Shown: positions 34,537 to 45,871, counted from the stretch's first letter. The stretch: 64,000 bases of DNA from Neorhizobium galegae bv. officinalis (GCA_000985875.1 CCRI01000014.1:62001-126000), one strand, 5' to 3'. Numbers and translations: made by a program. Notes: generated from the letters alone by a model not told the origin.

Positions 34537-34944
34537 ATGAGCAAGCCAACATCCTCGGCGCCCTCCCAGCGCATGCTTCGCGTTGGCGAACAGGTCCGCG
34601 CCGCCATAACCCAGGTCCTCCAGCGCGGCGAAGTGCGCGACGACCTGATCGAGAAGACCGTGATCTCCGTGTCCGAAGTCCGCATGTCGACGGACCTGAA
34701 AGTCGCCACGGCCTACGTGACGCCCCTTGGCGTGCCGGATCACGCGGCGGTCATCGAGGCGCTGAACCGCAACGCCAAATACATTCGCGGCCGTATCGGC
34801 GGCCAGCTCCGGCAGATGAAATACATGCCGGAAGTCCGCTTCCGCGACGATACCAGCTTCGACAACTACAAGAAGATCGATGAGCTGCTGCGCTCGCCGG
34901 AGGTCCAGCGGGATCTCCAAGGCGACAGCGAAGACAAAGAATAG
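34537..34944 (+). CDS. rbfA: RbfA: 30S ribosome-binding factor A
   Basis: This 135-residue KH-type protein ([22 protein letters not shown] start, [31 protein letters not shown] end) is needed for late 16S rRNA 5'-end maturation and cold adaptation. It lies 12 bases before truB. In relatives infB normally lies directly upstream; here the upstream gene is the receptor-like protein of the che locus, so rbfA-truB must have its own promoter in 34358-34536 or be read from upstream. Confidence 0.94.
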   Translation: MSKPTSSAPSQRMLRVGEQVRAAITQVLQRGEVRDDLIEKTVISVSEVRMSTDLKVATAYVTPLGVPDHAAVIEALNRNAKYIRGRIGGQLRQMKYMPEVRFRDDTSFDNYKKIDELLRSPEVQRDLQGDSEDKE

Positions 34945-34956
34945 TCAAGAGAACGC

Positions 34957-35886
34957 ATGTCCAAACCCCGCAAACCAAAGGGCCGCCCGGTTTCCGGCTG
35001 GCTGATCCTCGACAAGCCGGTTGATTTCGGCTCGACCGAGGCCGTCTCCAAGATCAAGTGGCTGTTCAACGCCCAGAAGGCCGGACACGCCGGCACGCTC
35101 GATCCGCTCGCCTCCGGCATGCTGCCGATCGCGCTCGGCGATGCGACGAAGACCGTGCCCTACGTCATGGACGGCCGCAAGATCTATGAATTCGCCGTCA
35201 GCTGGGGCGAGGAGCGCTCGACCGACGACCTCGAAGGCGAAGTGACGGCCGCATCGGATACGCGTCCCGACGAACAGTCGATCCGCGATCTCCTGCCGAA
35301 CTATACCGGCACGATCAGCCAGATTCCGCCGCAGTTCTCGGCGATCAAGATTGCCGGCGAACGCGCCTATGACCTTGCCCGCGACGGCGAGACGGTCGAT
35401 ATCCCTTCCCGTGAAGTGGAGATCTTCCGGCTGACGCTGCTTGGCGTGACCGCCGACAAGGCACATTTCGAGGTGGAATGCGGCAAGGGCACCTATGTGC
35501 GCGCGCTCGCCCGCGATTTCGGCCGCGATCTCGGCTGCTTCGGCCATATTTCCGAACTGCGCCGCACCTTTGTCGCGCCGTTCGCCGAGGAAAAGATGGT
35601 GCCATTGGCCGATCTCGTGGCGCTTGAAGAGATCGAGGACCGCGACGAACGCCTGGCGGCGCTTGATGAGTTCCTGATCGATACCGCCGAGGCGCTATCC
35701 AGCCTGCCGCATCTGCCCGTTACAGACGATCAGGCGCATAGGCTGAAAATGGGCAATCCGGTCATCCTGCGCGGCCGCGATGCACCGCTTGCGGAGGCCG
35801 AGGCCTATGCGACGGTCCGCGGCAAGCTGGTCGCCATCGGCGAGATCGGCCAGGGCGAATTCCGGCCGAAGCGGGTGTTCGGCTGA
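34957..35886 (+). CDS. truB: TruB: tRNA pseudouridine-55 synthase
   Basis: This 309-residue enzyme makes pseudouridine 55 in the T-loop of tRNAs. Catalytic D49 is in [47 protein letters not shown] and the [12 protein letters not shown] block are all standard. The length and the C-terminal PUA-like segment are normal. It follows rbfA by 12 bases and precedes rpsO by 155 bases. Confidence 0.96.
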   Translation: MSKPRKPKGRPVSGWLILDKPVDFGSTEAVSKIKWLFNAQKAGHAGTLDPLASGMLPIALGDATKTVPYVMDGRKIYEFAVSWGEERSTDDLEGEVTAASDTRPDEQSIRDLLPNYTGTISQIPPQFSAIKIAGERAYDLARDGETVDIPSREVEIFRLTLLGVTADKAHFEVECGKGTYVRALARDFGRDLGCFGHISELRRTFVAPFAEEKMVPLADLVALEEIEDRDERLAALDEFLIDTAEALSSLPHLPVTDDQAHRLKMGNPVILRGRDAPLAEAEAYATVRGKLVAIGEIGQGEFRPKRVFG

Positions 35887-36041
35887 GCGAAACATCCGCT
35901 CTTCCAATCCGGGCATGAATGGTTTATAGGCAGCGCCAGCAAGAAGGCAGCCTCTGGCGTTCATTTTGCTTTCACGGCCAATGCTGGACGACATCCCGGC
36001 CTTTGGCGTCCCTGTTTCCTCTCAAAAGAAAGGATCATCTG

Positions 36042-36311
36042 ATGTCGATCACTGCCGAGCGTAAGACTGCCCTGATCAAGGAATATGCAACCGTCGAAGG
36101 CGACACTGGTTCTCCGGAAGTCCAGGTCGCGATCCTGACCGAGCGCATCAACAACCTGACAGAGCACTTCAAGGGCCACAAGAAGGACAACCACTCCCGT
36201 CGTGGCCTGCTGACGATGGTTTCGAGCCGCCGTTCGCTTCTTGACTATCTCAAGAAGAAGGACGAAGGCCGCTACACCAAGCTGATCACCAGCCTGGGTA
36301 TTCGCCGCTAA
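36042..36311 (+). CDS. rpsO: Ribosomal protein S15
   Basis: This 89-residue S15 protein binds 16S rRNA in the central domain of the 30S subunit ([22 protein letters not shown] and [21 protein letters not shown]). The ATG at 36042 gives the normal full length and is preceded by AAGAAAGGA; a longer upstream reading from 35919 is not supported. A strong terminator follows immediately (36319). Confidence 0.97.
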   Translation: MSITAERKTALIKEYATVEGDTGSPEVQVAILTERINNLTEHFKGHKKDNHSRRGLLTMVSSRRSLLDYLKKKDEGRYTKLITSLGIRR

Positions 36312-36318
36312 CAAATTT

Positions 36319-36356
36319 CCGGCGGGCCTGGAAACAGTGCCCGCCGGACGCCTTTT
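36319..36356 (+). terminator. Rho-independent terminator after rpsO with GAAA loop
   Basis: CCGGCGGGC (36319-36327) pairs with GCCCGCCGG (36339-36347). Inside, CTG-GAAA-CAG extends the stem to a GNRA tetraloop with one bulged T, and CTTTT follows a few bases later. It lies 8 bases past the rpsO stop. Confidence 0.8.
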
Positions 36357-36646
36357 CGGGCATAGGCCCGATGAAACGCTGGAGCCGCGCTCAAGACTTG
36401 CGTGGTGGACTCCCGGCGGACCCGGATGGGCCGGATCTGCCAAACAAACCGTTGACCTGTCATGGGGCAGGATTGCCGGATGCTTTCGGCCAAAGCCCTC
36501 GGGGCTTTAGCCACGGCTCCTTATCCAGGATGCCGGCGACGTAAAGCCTCCCGTTGTCTTGCCCATGATGTGTCACATTGATTGCGGTCGACTGTGCGCT
36601 GCGCCGATATCGGCGATGCGTGTGCTCCCGCATTGAAGGACAAGAC
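36357..36646 (+). promoter_or_regulatory. Long rpsO-pnp spacer / pnp leader
   Basis: After the rpsO terminator about 290 bases remain before pnp with no credible gene. It contains a TTGACC hexamer near 36452 and the hairpin AAAGCCC-TCG-GGGCTTT (36492-36508). In enterobacteria the pnp leader is a long stem cleaved by RNase III and autoregulated by PNPase; this leader may serve a similar purpose. That is inference by analogy. Confidence 0.45.
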
Positions 36647-38779
<2,133 letters not shown>

Positions 38780-38803
38780 GGCCCTCTTTTTCCGAGACAT
38801 CGA

Positions 38804-38833
38804 GGCGCGGAAGCTCTTCCGCGCCTTTTGTTT
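38804..38833 (+). terminator. Rho-independent terminator after pnp
   Basis: Perfect stem GGCGCGGAA (38804-38812) / TTCCGCGCC (38817-38825) with a GCTC loop, followed by TTTTGTTT. It lies 25 bases beyond the pnp stop. Confidence 0.88.
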
Positions 38834-38868
38834 ATCTGCTGTCACGAGACGAACCGACGAGACGAGCC

Positions 38869-39876
38869 ATGAGCCGAGACGCCCTCAAGACCCTGTTCCA
38901 CCCCTTCGATACCGAGGCAGTACCGATGCCGGGCGAAGGCGAGCGTGTGCTCTTCCTGGGCGCCGAGGCCGGCAATGCTTTACCTGATGGGTTCGCAGCC
39001 GAGATCACCGCCGTACAGCCATTCCGGCCGCTCTTCCGTGGCCTTCGTGAAGGCGCCTTTCCCGAGGCCGAGGGCGAGGGCTACGACGTGGGGCTGGTGC
39101 TCTGTGGCAAACATCGCGGCGAGAACGAGAACCGCGTAGCGGAGGCCTTGGAGCGCGTCAGAACGGGCGGCGTGATTATTGTGGCCGGCAGTAAGGAAGA
39201 CGGCATCCAGCCGCTCCGCAACACGCTGCTGAAGCTTGGCATCGAGCTCGACTACACGCCGAAGTATCACGGCGTCGCGATATGGTTCGCAAGGCCCGCC
39301 GATGCCGACGCGGCGATCAAGGCGCTGAAAAAATCGACCGTGGTGATCGATGCCCGGTTCGAGGCGGCACCCGGCATGTTCTCCCATGAACGCGTGGATG
39401 CTGGCTCGGAACTGCTCGCAGGCCGCCTGCCGACGGATTTCGACGGCAACGCCGCCGATTTCGGCGCCGGCTGGGGTTACTTGTCGGTGATGCTGGCGGA
39501 GAAGTCGAAGCGCGTGAACCGTATCGATCTCTTCGAAGCCGACTACCAGGCGCTGGAATTTGCCAAGCGTAACGTCGCGCGCAATTGCCCGGACCTCAAC
39601 GCCCGTTTCTACTGGCAGGATCTCGGCGCCGAGCCGCCGAAGGAAAAATACGACCTCGTGATCATGAACCCGCCGTTCCACGAGACGCAGGCGACCGATC
39701 CCGAACTCGGCAAGACGATGATCCGCACTGCCGCTGCTGCGCTCAAGAACGGCGGCCGCCTGATGCTGGTCGCCAATCGCGGCCTGACCTACGAACCGGT
39801 GCTGGCCGAAGGTTTCCGCGAAAGCGGCGAAACTTGCCGCAACGCTCGATTCAAGGTTCTATGGGCGAAGAAGTAA
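38869..39876 (+). CDS. rsmC: RsmC-like class I methyltransferase (16S rRNA guanine-N2 type)
   Basis: This 335-residue protein has the two-domain RsmC plan: a degenerate N-terminal methyltransferase-like half, then a catalytic half with a SAM-binding region (NAADFGAGWGYLSVMLAE) and the N2-guanine motif NPPF (VIMNPPFHET). By family it methylates a guanine of 16S rRNA, G1207 in E. coli. It stands alone after the pnp terminator, 17 bases before the PIN-domain gene. Confidence 0.85.
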   Translation: MSRDALKTLFHPFDTEAVPMPGEGERVLFLGAEAGNALPDGFAAEITAVQPFRPLFRGLREGAFPEAEGEGYDVGLVLCGKHRGENENRVAEALERVRTGGVIIVAGSKEDGIQPLRNTLLKLGIELDYTPKYHGVAIWFARPADADAAIKALKKSTVVIDARFEAAPGMFSHERVDAGSELLAGRLPTDFDGNAADFGAGWGYLSVMLAEKSKRVNRIDLFEADYQALEFAKRNVARNCPDLNARFYWQDLGAEPPKEKYDLVIMNPPFHETQATDPELGKTMIRTAAAALKNGGRLMLVANRGLTYEPVLAEGFRESGETCRNARFKVLWAKK

Positions 39877-39893
39877 GCCGCTGAAGGACCGAT

Positions 39894-40475
39894 ATGCTCG
39901 ATCGAGATCCGATTGTCATTGCCGATGCAGGGCCGTTAATCCGCTTGGCGGCGGCCGGTCTTCTGGACGCCATGCGGCTCACCAACCGGAGAATCGTCAT
40001 CGTCGATCGGATCGAGGAAGAGGTCTGCAGTGATCTCTCCAAACCCTATGCGCCGGAGATCCAGGCTTGGATGATGTCCATGAATGGGGCGATCGAACAT
40101 GCGGAGACGTTGGAGGGCATTGCGATCGCTACATTGCGGGAACGCGCCACAACCTCGGAAGCCCAGGACAAACTCAAGCGGGCCCTGAGGAACAGCGGCG
40201 AACGCGCCATTCGCGAATACATCGAAACGATGGACCCGCAGGATACCGATGAGGCATTGGTCCTCTATGAGGACGGCGCCGTTCCGAATCTCATGGCAGC
40301 AGCAACGGTTCCGATGACACTTGTGACGACCCGCGCTTTCGTCAGGGAAATCGAAGAACGTGGCTACAATCTCGATGCGGTTCAGGCGCTGGAAGCCGTT
40401 CCATACAATCTGAAGCCCGCCATACGCACCGTTATCGATGCGAACAGCGGGCCTTCAGAAAGCTTTCCCAAATAG
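39894..40475 (+). CDS. PIN-domain-like protein without adjacent antitoxin
   Basis: This 193-residue protein has an N-terminal PIN signature: VIADAGPLIRLAAAG (D11 as first metal ligand), DRIEEEV with acidic residues around position 42, and PQDTDEALVLYEDGAV as a third acidic block. The last strand area TLVTTRAFVREIEERGY resembles DUF3368-type PIN proteins. PIN domains are magnesium-dependent ribonucleases, often toxins. No antitoxin-sized gene lies upstream or downstream: rsmC precedes by 17 bases (ribosome site GAAGGA) and fabI converges 3 bases away. It may be a housekeeping nuclease or a solitary toxin relic. Confidence 0.65.
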   Translation: MLDRDPIVIADAGPLIRLAAAGLLDAMRLTNRRIVIVDRIEEEVCSDLSKPYAPEIQAWMMSMNGAIEHAETLEGIAIATLRERATTSEAQDKLKRALRNSGERAIREYIETMDPQDTDEALVLYEDGAVPNLMAAATVPMTLVTTRAFVREIEERGYNLDAVQALEAVPYNLKPAIRTVIDANSGPSESFPK

Positions 40476-40478
40476 GAC

Positions 40479-41285
40479 TTATTCCGAATCCGCATTCCGC
40501 AGCCGGTCGAGGCTCGGCAGCGACGTGATGTTGTAGCCGGCGTCCACGTAGTGGATTTCGCCGGTTACGCCGTGCGACAGGTCCGATAGCAGGTAGAGTG
40601 CGGAACCGCCGATATCCTCGATGGTCGCGGTGCGGCGTAGGGGCGCGTTCTTCTGGTTCCAGGAATAGATCGCACGGGCATCCGAAATGCCGGCGCCGGC
40701 AAGCGTGCGCACCGGGCCTGCCGAGATCGCGTTGACGCGGATGTCGCGCGGGCCATAGTCGGCGGCGAGATAACGCACGGAGCTTTCCAGCGCCGCCTTG
40801 GCGACGCCCATGACGTTGTAGTTCGGGATCACCCGCATCGAGCCGCCGTAGGTGAGCGTCAGGATCGCGCCGCCATCCGTCATCAGGTCGGCAGCCCGCT
40901 TGGAGATCTCCGTGAAGGAGAAACAGGAAATCACCATCGTGCGGCTGAAATTGTCGCGCGTCGTGTCCGCGTAGAGGCCCTTGAGCTCGTTCTTGTCGGA
41001 AAAGCCGATCGCGTGCACGACAAAGTCGAGCTTGCCCCAGCGCTCCTTGATCGCCGCGAAGGCTGCGTCCACCGAGGCGATATCCTCGACATCGCAAGGC
41101 ACGACGAAATCCGAATTGAGTTCGGCTGCGAGCGGCTTGACGCGCTTGCCAAGTGCTTCGCCCTGGTAGGTGAAGGCGAGTTCCGCACCCTGTGCGGCGA
41201 CGGCTTTCGAGATCCCCCAGGCAATAGAGTGATTGTTGGCGACCCCCATGATCAGGCCGCGTTTCCCCTGCATGATTCCGTTCAT
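40479..41285 (-). CDS. fabI: Enoyl-ACP reductase (NADH), FabI
   Basis: This 268-residue SDR-type enzyme does the last reduction of each fatty-acid elongation cycle. The start is QGKRGLIMGVANNHSIAWGI with the FabI glycine pattern. AIGFSDKNELKGLYADT, SYGGSMRVIPNYNVMGVAKAALE (Tyr-x6-Lys) and RTLAGAGISDARAI are diagnostic. It starts 4 bases after the fabB stop, so fabA-fabB-fabI form one leftward operon. FabI is the usual target of triclosan. Confidence 0.93.
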   Translation of the reverse strand: MNGIMQGKRGLIMGVANNHSIAWGISKAVAAQGAELAFTYQGEALGKRVKPLAAELNSDFVVPCDVEDIASVDAAFAAIKERWGKLDFVVHAIGFSDKNELKGLYADTTRDNFSRTMVISCFSFTEISKRAADLMTDGGAILTLTYGGSMRVIPNYNVMGVAKAALESSVRYLAADYGPRDIRVNAISAGPVRTLAGAGISDARAIYSWNQKNAPLRRTATIEDIGGSALYLLSDLSHGVTGEIHYVDAGYNITSLPSLDRLRNADSE

Positions 41286-41289
41286 GGAA

Positions 41290-42513
41290 TTACCCGTTAA
41301 AGCGCTGGAAGACGAGCGTGGCGTTGGTGCCGCCGAACCCGAAGGAATTGGAAAGGACCGTGTCGATCTTGGCGTCGTCGATGCGCTTGCGCACGATCGG
41401 AACGCCCTCGAATTCCGGATCCAGGTTTTCGATATGGGCGCTTTCGCCGATGAAGCGTTCCTGCATCATCAGAAGGCCGTAGATCGACTCCTGCACGCCG
41501 GCGCCGCCGAGCGAATGGCCGGTCAGCGACTTGGTCGACTGTATGTGCGGGATATTGTCCCCGAAGACCTGGCGGATCGCGCCGATCTCCTTCGAGTCCC
41601 CGACAGGCGTCGAGGTGCCGTGGGTGTTGATGTAGTCGACATCGCCCTTCACGGTTGCCAGCGCCTGGCGCATGCAGCGCATCGCGCCCTCGCCCGACGG
41701 GGCGACCATATCGTAACCGTCCGACGTCGCGCCGTAGCCGACGATTTCCGCATAGATCTTCGCGCCGCGGGCTTTCGCATGCTCGAGTTCTTCGAGAACC
41801 AGTACGCCCGCACCGCCGGCAATGACGAAACCGTCGCGGTCGACGTCATAGGCGCGCGAGGCCTTGTCGGGATCGTTGTTGTACTTGGTGGACATGGCGC
41901 CCATTGCGTCGAACAGGTTCGACATCGTCCAGTCGAGGTCCTCGTGGCCGCCGGCGAACATCACGTCCTGCTTGCCCCACTGGATCATCTCGGCGGCGTT
42001 GCCGATGCAATGCGCCGATGTCGAGCAGGCGGACGAGATCGAATAGTTGACGCCGTGGATCTTGAACCAGGTGGCAAGCGTCGCCGATGCCGTGGACGAC
42101 ATCGCCTTCGGCACGGCGAACGGGCCGATGCGCTTCGGGCTGTTGTTCTTGAGGGTGATCTCGGCGGCTTCGATCAGCGTGCGGGTGGACGGGCCGCCCG
42201 AACCCATGATGATGCCGGTGCGTTCGTTCTCGCCGATATCCTTGTCCTCGAGACCGGAATCGGCGATCGCCTGTTTCATGGCGACATGGTTCCAGGCGCC
42301 GCCCTGGCTGAGGAAGCGCATGGCGCGGCGATCCACCAGCTCGGTCGGATCGAGCGTCGGCCTGCCCCAGACCTGGCACTTGAAGCCGTGCTCGGCGAAA
42401 TCGGGAGAGAAGGAAATGCCGGACTTTGCCTGACGCAAGGATTCTGTGACTTCGGCGGCGTCGCTCCCGATCGAGGATACGATACCGAGACCCGTTACAA
42501 CTACCCGTCTCAT
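41290..42513 (-). CDS. fabB: Beta-ketoacyl-ACP synthase I (FabB)
   Basis: This 407-residue condensing enzyme extends acyl chains and, with FabA, makes the unsaturated branch. The Cys-His-His triad lies in [21 protein letters not shown] and [27 protein letters not shown] at the start is canonical, so ATG 42513 is chosen; an in-frame extension to 42696 would overlap fabA. It is 46 bases after fabA, the classic fabA-fabB pairing for unsaturated fatty-acid synthesis. Confidence 0.94.
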   Translation of the reverse strand: MRRVVVTGLGIVSSIGSDAAEVTESLRQAKSGISFSPDFAEHGFKCQVWGRPTLDPTELVDRRAMRFLSQGGAWNHVAMKQAIADSGLEDKDIGENERTGIIMGSGGPSTRTLIEAAEITLKNNSPKRIGPFAVPKAMSSTASATLATWFKIHGVNYSISSACSTSAHCIGNAAEMIQWGKQDVMFAGGHEDLDWTMSNLFDAMGAMSTKYNNDPDKASRAYDVDRDGFVIAGGAGVLVLEELEHAKARGAKIYAEIVGYGATSDGYDMVAPSGEGAMRCMRQALATVKGDVDYINTHGTSTPVGDSKEIGAIRQVFGDNIPHIQSTKSLTGHSLGGAGVQESIYGLLMMQERFIGESAHIENLDPEFEGVPIVRKRIDDAKIDTVLSNSFGFGGTNATLVFQRFNG

Positions 42514-42559
42514 CTCATCAAACCTTTTCTGCTTGTTCTTCTGTGGCCGCGAAGCAGGA

Positions 42560-43075
42560 TCAGGCGGCCTTTTCCTTCGACAGGCCGACACGAAGGTCCG
42601 TTGCCTGGTAAATGGTTTCGCCATCCGCCTTGAGCCAGCCATCAGCGGTGCCAAGCACCAGACGACCACGCATGACGCGCTTGAAGTCGATGCCATACTC
42701 GAGCAGCTTGGTGTCCGGGCGTATCATGCCCTTGAACTTCACTTCGCCGGTCGACAAGGCCATGCCGCGTCCGGGTTCGCCAAGCCAGCCGAGGAAAAAG
42801 CCGGTCAATTGCCACATGCCGTCAAGGCCGAGGCAGCCCGGCATGATGGGATTGCCTTCGAAATGGCAGGGGAAATACCAGTCGTCGGGCTTAACGTCGT
42901 ATTCGGCGCGAAGATAACCCTTGTCGAACGCTCCGCCCGTTTCCGAAATGTCGGTGATACGGTGGACCATCAGCATCGGCGGCAGCGGAAGCTGCGCATT
43001 ACCGGGTCCGAAAAGTTCGCCATGGGCGCAAGAGATGAGTTCTTCGTAAGAGAAGCTGGACTGCCTGGGTGCCAT
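42560..43075 (-). CDS. fabA: Beta-hydroxydecanoyl-ACP dehydratase/isomerase (FabA)
   Basis: This 171-residue hot-dog-fold enzyme dehydrates 3-hydroxydecanoyl-ACP and isomerises it to cis-3-decenoyl-ACP, the entry to unsaturated fatty acids. Catalytic H71 and D85 lie in [18 protein letters not shown], matching H70/D84 of E. coli. It is first in the fabA-fabB-fabI operon and divergent from irr. Confidence 0.95.
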   Translation of the reverse strand: MAPRQSSFSYEELISCAHGELFGPGNAQLPLPPMLMVHRITDISETGGAFDKGYLRAEYDVKPDDWYFPCHFEGNPIMPGCLGLDGMWQLTGFFLGWLGEPGRGMALSTGEVKFKGMIRPDTKLLEYGIDFKRVMRGRLVLGTADGWLKADGETIYQATDLRVGLSKEKAA

Positions 43076-43391
43076 AAATTTCCGTTCCCCCCGTTGAACC
43101 TTAGACCTTTTGTTTCAGCAGCTTTAGTGCAAGATCGGTCGGAATTGAAGCGTAACGATGAACTTGCGCTCCGCCTGGGGATGGCAGCCGAGCCACTGGA
43201 ACATGCGTTTGTTCTGGTCCGCATATAGGAAGCTACAGACGCAAACCAGAGGCTTCTAGCGAAATTGCGCGTTTTTGGCGCTCCCGCGGCAGGTATCCTC
43301 CGGAAACTATTGAAAGTGCCCGCCGTAAAAGTTATATCGGAAAGTCAAGATACCTGACATGGGCGTTAAACGGCGGGAGCTGGCAGACAAT
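43076..43391. promoter_or_regulatory. Divergent fabA/irr promoter region with sigma-70-like irr promoter
   Basis: No gene was found in these 316 bases. For irr there is TTGAAA (43310-43315), a 17-base spacer and TATATC (43333-43338), a good housekeeping promoter match, which puts transcription start near 43345. That would leave the ATG at 43359 with almost no leader and favours the ATG at 43392. No clear fabA promoter was resolved. Confidence 0.5.
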
Positions 43392-43808
43392 ATGGCAGAA
43401 GCCATTACGGACATCGAGACGAGACTGCGCCATTGCGGCCTTCGTCCGACGCGGCAGCGTGTTGCGCTTGCCGACCTGCTGTTCGCCAAGGGGGACCGCC
43501 ACCTGACCGTCGAGGAACTGCACGAGGAAGCCACCTTCGCTGGCGTTCCGGTCTCGCTCGCGACCGTCTACAACACGCTGCATCAGTTCACCGAGGCCGG
43601 CCTTATCCGCGTGCTGGCGGTTGAAAGCGCCAGGACCTATTTCGACACCAACATTTCCGATCACCATCACTTCTTCGTCGAGGGCCGCAACGAGGTGCTC
43701 GACATTCCGGTCAGCAATCTGGAGATCGGCAACCTGCCGGAAGCCCCGGAAGGCATGGAAATCGCCCATGTGGACGTCATCATCCGCCTGCGCGAAAAGA
43801 AAAGCTGA
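43392..43808 (+). CDS. irr: Irr: Fur-family iron response regulator
   Basis: This Fur-family protein of about 138 residues has GLRPTRQRVALADLLF, then SLATVYNTLHQFTEAGLIRVL as recognition-helix/wing, and the rhizobial Irr histidine block SDHHHFFVEG used in haem sensing. Irr represses haem synthesis and activates iron-uptake control under iron limitation in rhizobia. The start is uncertain: ATG 43392 has GGGAG 12 bases upstream and fits the promoter at 43310-43338, while ATG 43359 would add 11 residues. The fabA-divergent position matches other Rhizobiaceae. Confidence 0.9.
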   Translation: MAEAITDIETRLRHCGLRPTRQRVALADLLFAKGDRHLTVEELHEEATFAGVPVSLATVYNTLHQFTEAGLIRVLAVESARTYFDTNISDHHHFFVEGRNEVLDIPVSNLEIGNLPEAPEGMEIAHVDVIIRLREKKS

Positions 43809-43814
43809 CGCTTC

Positions 43815-44471
43815 CTACTCTTTCCCCTTATGCCCCCTCATGGCTTCGTCCTGGTCCCGTCCGGGCCGTGGTCTGTAGCGTGGCAATGTCCAGCCGTAGT
43901 GGATAGCGCCGCCGCGCAGGCCGAAGGCAAGGGCCGCACCCAGCCCGGAACTCGCGTAGAGCGGCAGACCGAGCGCATTGGCGGCGGTAAACCCGCAGGC
44001 GCCGGCAAGTGCAGCGGTAATGTAGATTTCAGGTCGGAGCAGAACCGAGGGTTCGTTGGCGAGAAGATCGCGCAGGATGCCGCCGAAGGCTGCGGTCAGT
44101 GCACCGGTGACGATCGCGATTGTTGGTGAGCCGGTAGCGGCCAGCCCCTTTGCCGCGCCCAGCACGCTATAGGCGGCAAGCCCGATCGCATCGAGCCAGA
44201 TCAGCAAGCGAAAGCGCCATTCCACCCGATGCGCCGTGCAAAAGACGAAGGCGCCCGATATGACGCAGATCAGGATATAGGTCGGGTCGAGCACCCAGAA
44301 GACCGGCGTGCGGCCGAGGATGATGTCCCGTAGCGTGCCGCCGCCGAGCCCGGTGACCGCCGCGAAAAACAGGAAACCGACCAGATCGAGCTGCTTTCGC
44401 GAAGCGGCCAGCGCGCCGGTCGCGGCAAAAAGCGCTATGCCGGCATAGTCGAGTATCGTCAGCAATGACAT
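43815..44471 (-). CDS. TRIC-type (YadS/UPF0126) membrane protein
   Basis: This 218-residue protein has seven hydrophobic helices and a duplicated three-helix unit, each with a glycine motif and RD pair (GLGGGTLRDIILGRTP at ~42-57 and AFGGILRDLLANEP at ~128-141). This is the prokaryotic trimeric intracellular cation channel family, potassium-conducting in characterised members. It converges with irr, with 6 bases between the stops. The C-terminal tail is basic and cytoplasmic. Physiological role unknown. Confidence 0.85.
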   Translation of the reverse strand: MSLLTILDYAGIALFAATGALAASRKQLDLVGFLFFAAVTGLGGGTLRDIILGRTPVFWVLDPTYILICVISGAFVFCTAHRVEWRFRLLIWLDAIGLAAYSVLGAAKGLAATGSPTIAIVTGALTAAFGGILRDLLANEPSVLLRPEIYITAALAGACGFTAANALGLPLYASSGLGAALAFGLRGGAIHYGWTLPRYRPRPGRDQDEAMRGHKGKE

Positions 44472-44587
44472 GTCAGACCTTGTGATCCAGCGTCGCGCAA
44501 GTGCAGGCCGTTAGCATAGCCGCCGATCGTTGCGTGCGTCATCCTTCGACTTGCGCCGTGAACAGATGAATTTGCAGGGGTTCGCCA

Positions 44588-45064
44588 GTGAAAAAGCTCT
44601 TGATCATTGTCGCGCAGGCGCTCGTCCTGGTGTTTGCGTCAACGCTTGCTTTCGCCCAGCAGCCCCAGCGTTTCAGCGATCCGGAAATCTACGAGAAGAA
44701 TTACTTCCGCAAGGAATGCAAGGCTGCCGATTTCGGGCCGGCCTTCATCAAGCGCTTCGACATCAACAATGACGGCATGCTCGACCTCGTTTCCAACCAA
44801 TCCGACATGACCTGCGACGGGGTCAAGGGACCGCGCTGCACCAGTGAAGGCTGCCCCTACAATTTCTATGTCCAGATCAAGGAAGGCGGCTACGTCATGA
44901 TCGCCACCGCCCAGCTTTATAAATATGATTTCGTTCAGTATTTCGGCAACATGGTCTTCGAATTGACGATGCATCCGCGCTTCTGCAGTCGCACCGACGC
45001 CGCGCCCTGCGAAATGCGCGTCCGGGTGCGCGGCCTTGATTTCAACATTCTGTCGAAAAAATAG
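44588..45064 (+). CDS. Small secreted protein with EF-hand-like loop, unknown function
   Basis: This 158-residue protein starts at GTG 44588 (AGGGG 8 bases upstream). A clear signal peptide ends near LAFA|QQPQ. The mature part has a calcium-loop-like DINNDGMLDLVSNQ and six cysteines (KECKAAD, DMTCDGV, RCTSEGC, FCSRTD, PCEMR), which suggests disulphides in the periplasm. The pattern resembles short periplasmic proteins of Rhizobiales that have no assigned function. The gene stands alone and converges on the DUF218 gene 18 bases away. Confidence 0.7.
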   Translation: MKKLLIIVAQALVLVFASTLAFAQQPQRFSDPEIYEKNYFRKECKAADFGPAFIKRFDINNDGMLDLVSNQSDMTCDGVKGPRCTSEGCPYNFYVQIKEGGYVMIATAQLYKYDFVQYFGNMVFELTMHPRFCSRTDAAPCEMRVRVRGLDFNILSKK

Positions 45065-45082
45065 AACGACCCGGGAGAGGGC

Positions 45083-45871
45083 TCATCCCGGAAAGATTTC
45101 GCCGATCCGTCCGGCGAGATAATAGGCCGTCAAGCTCATCCACTCGCGGGTGGCAGTTGTCGTCAGCTGTGCGTTTAGCGCCGGCTGGGTGAAATCCAGC
45201 GACAGGCCGACGATGCCGCTGGTGCGGTAATCGACCGGCCATGGCGTGACCGTCATCCCGGCCGCCCGGAACAGGCCCATCGAGCGTGGCATGTGGAAGG
45301 CGGAGGTGATCAGCAGGCAGTTATCCAGCCCTTGAGCCTTGAGAAGCCCGGCCGTATTTAGCGTATTCTCATAGGTCGTGCGGGACGCGTTCTCCTTCAC
45401 CAGCCGATCGGCGGGAATGCCGAAGGCGGAGAAGAACCGTTCGGAGGCCTGCGCTTCCCCTTCGTAGGCGCCGCTGATCGAGCCGTCGCCGCCGGAAATC
45501 AGGATGCGGGCTTGCGGATGATTGCGGGCGAGCCGCAGCGCCTCAACGAACCGGTCGGCCGCCTGGTTGAGTTCGATGCCGCCGCGTACGGTCGTCACCT
45601 CGTTTTCGAGGACGCCGCCGAGCACGATCATGCAGGCAACTGCCTGCGGCTCCTGTGCCGGTTTCGGAATGCGCTCTTCGAGCACCTGCAACGCAACTGT
45701 GCCGGTCGTCGTGAAGAGGGTTACGAACAGCACCAGCGCGGCCAACAGCGCCGAGAGACCGGCGAGCCGGCGCCAGCCGACAAAAATGAGAATTGCGGCA
45801 AACGCGGACAGCAGGAAAGCAATCGAGAGAGGCTGGGCAAACACCCAGAAGAGCTTGGAAAGCAGGAACAT
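45083..45871 (-). CDS. DUF218 (YdcF/ElyC-like) inner-membrane protein
   Basis: This 262-residue protein has two N-terminal membrane helices (residues ~3-30 and 36-60), then a DUF218 domain (MIVLGGVL..., ILISGGDGS, RTTYENTLNTA, LLITSAFHMPRSMGLFRAAG). Relatives such as ElyC are linked to envelope integrity; the reaction is unproven. ATG 45871 was chosen over the adjacent in-frame TTG 45874. It follows the DUF1275 gene by 18 bases, probably as one transcript. Confidence 0.82.
   Translation of the reverse strand: MFLLSKLFWVFAQPLSIAFLLSAFAAILIFVGWRRLAGLSALLAALVLFVTLFTTTGTVALQVLEERIPKPAQEPQAVACMIVLGGVLENEVTTVRGGIELNQAADRFVEALRLARNHPQARILISGGDGSISGAYEGEAQASERFFSAFGIPADRLVKENASRTTYENTLNTAGLLKAQGLDNCLLITSAFHMPRSMGLFRAAGMTVTPWPVDYRTSGIVGLSLDFTQPALNAQLTTTATREWMSLTAYYLAGRIGEIFPG

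Noticed and set aside
35919-36041. N-terminal extension of ribosomal protein S15
   Set aside because: The extension has no similarity to S15, and the ATG at 36042 gives the exact family length with a good ribosome site.
39894-40475. A toxin-antitoxin pair at the PIN gene
   Set aside because: No small antitoxin frame with a DNA-binding fold exists on either side; rsmC and fabI leave only 17 and 3 bases.
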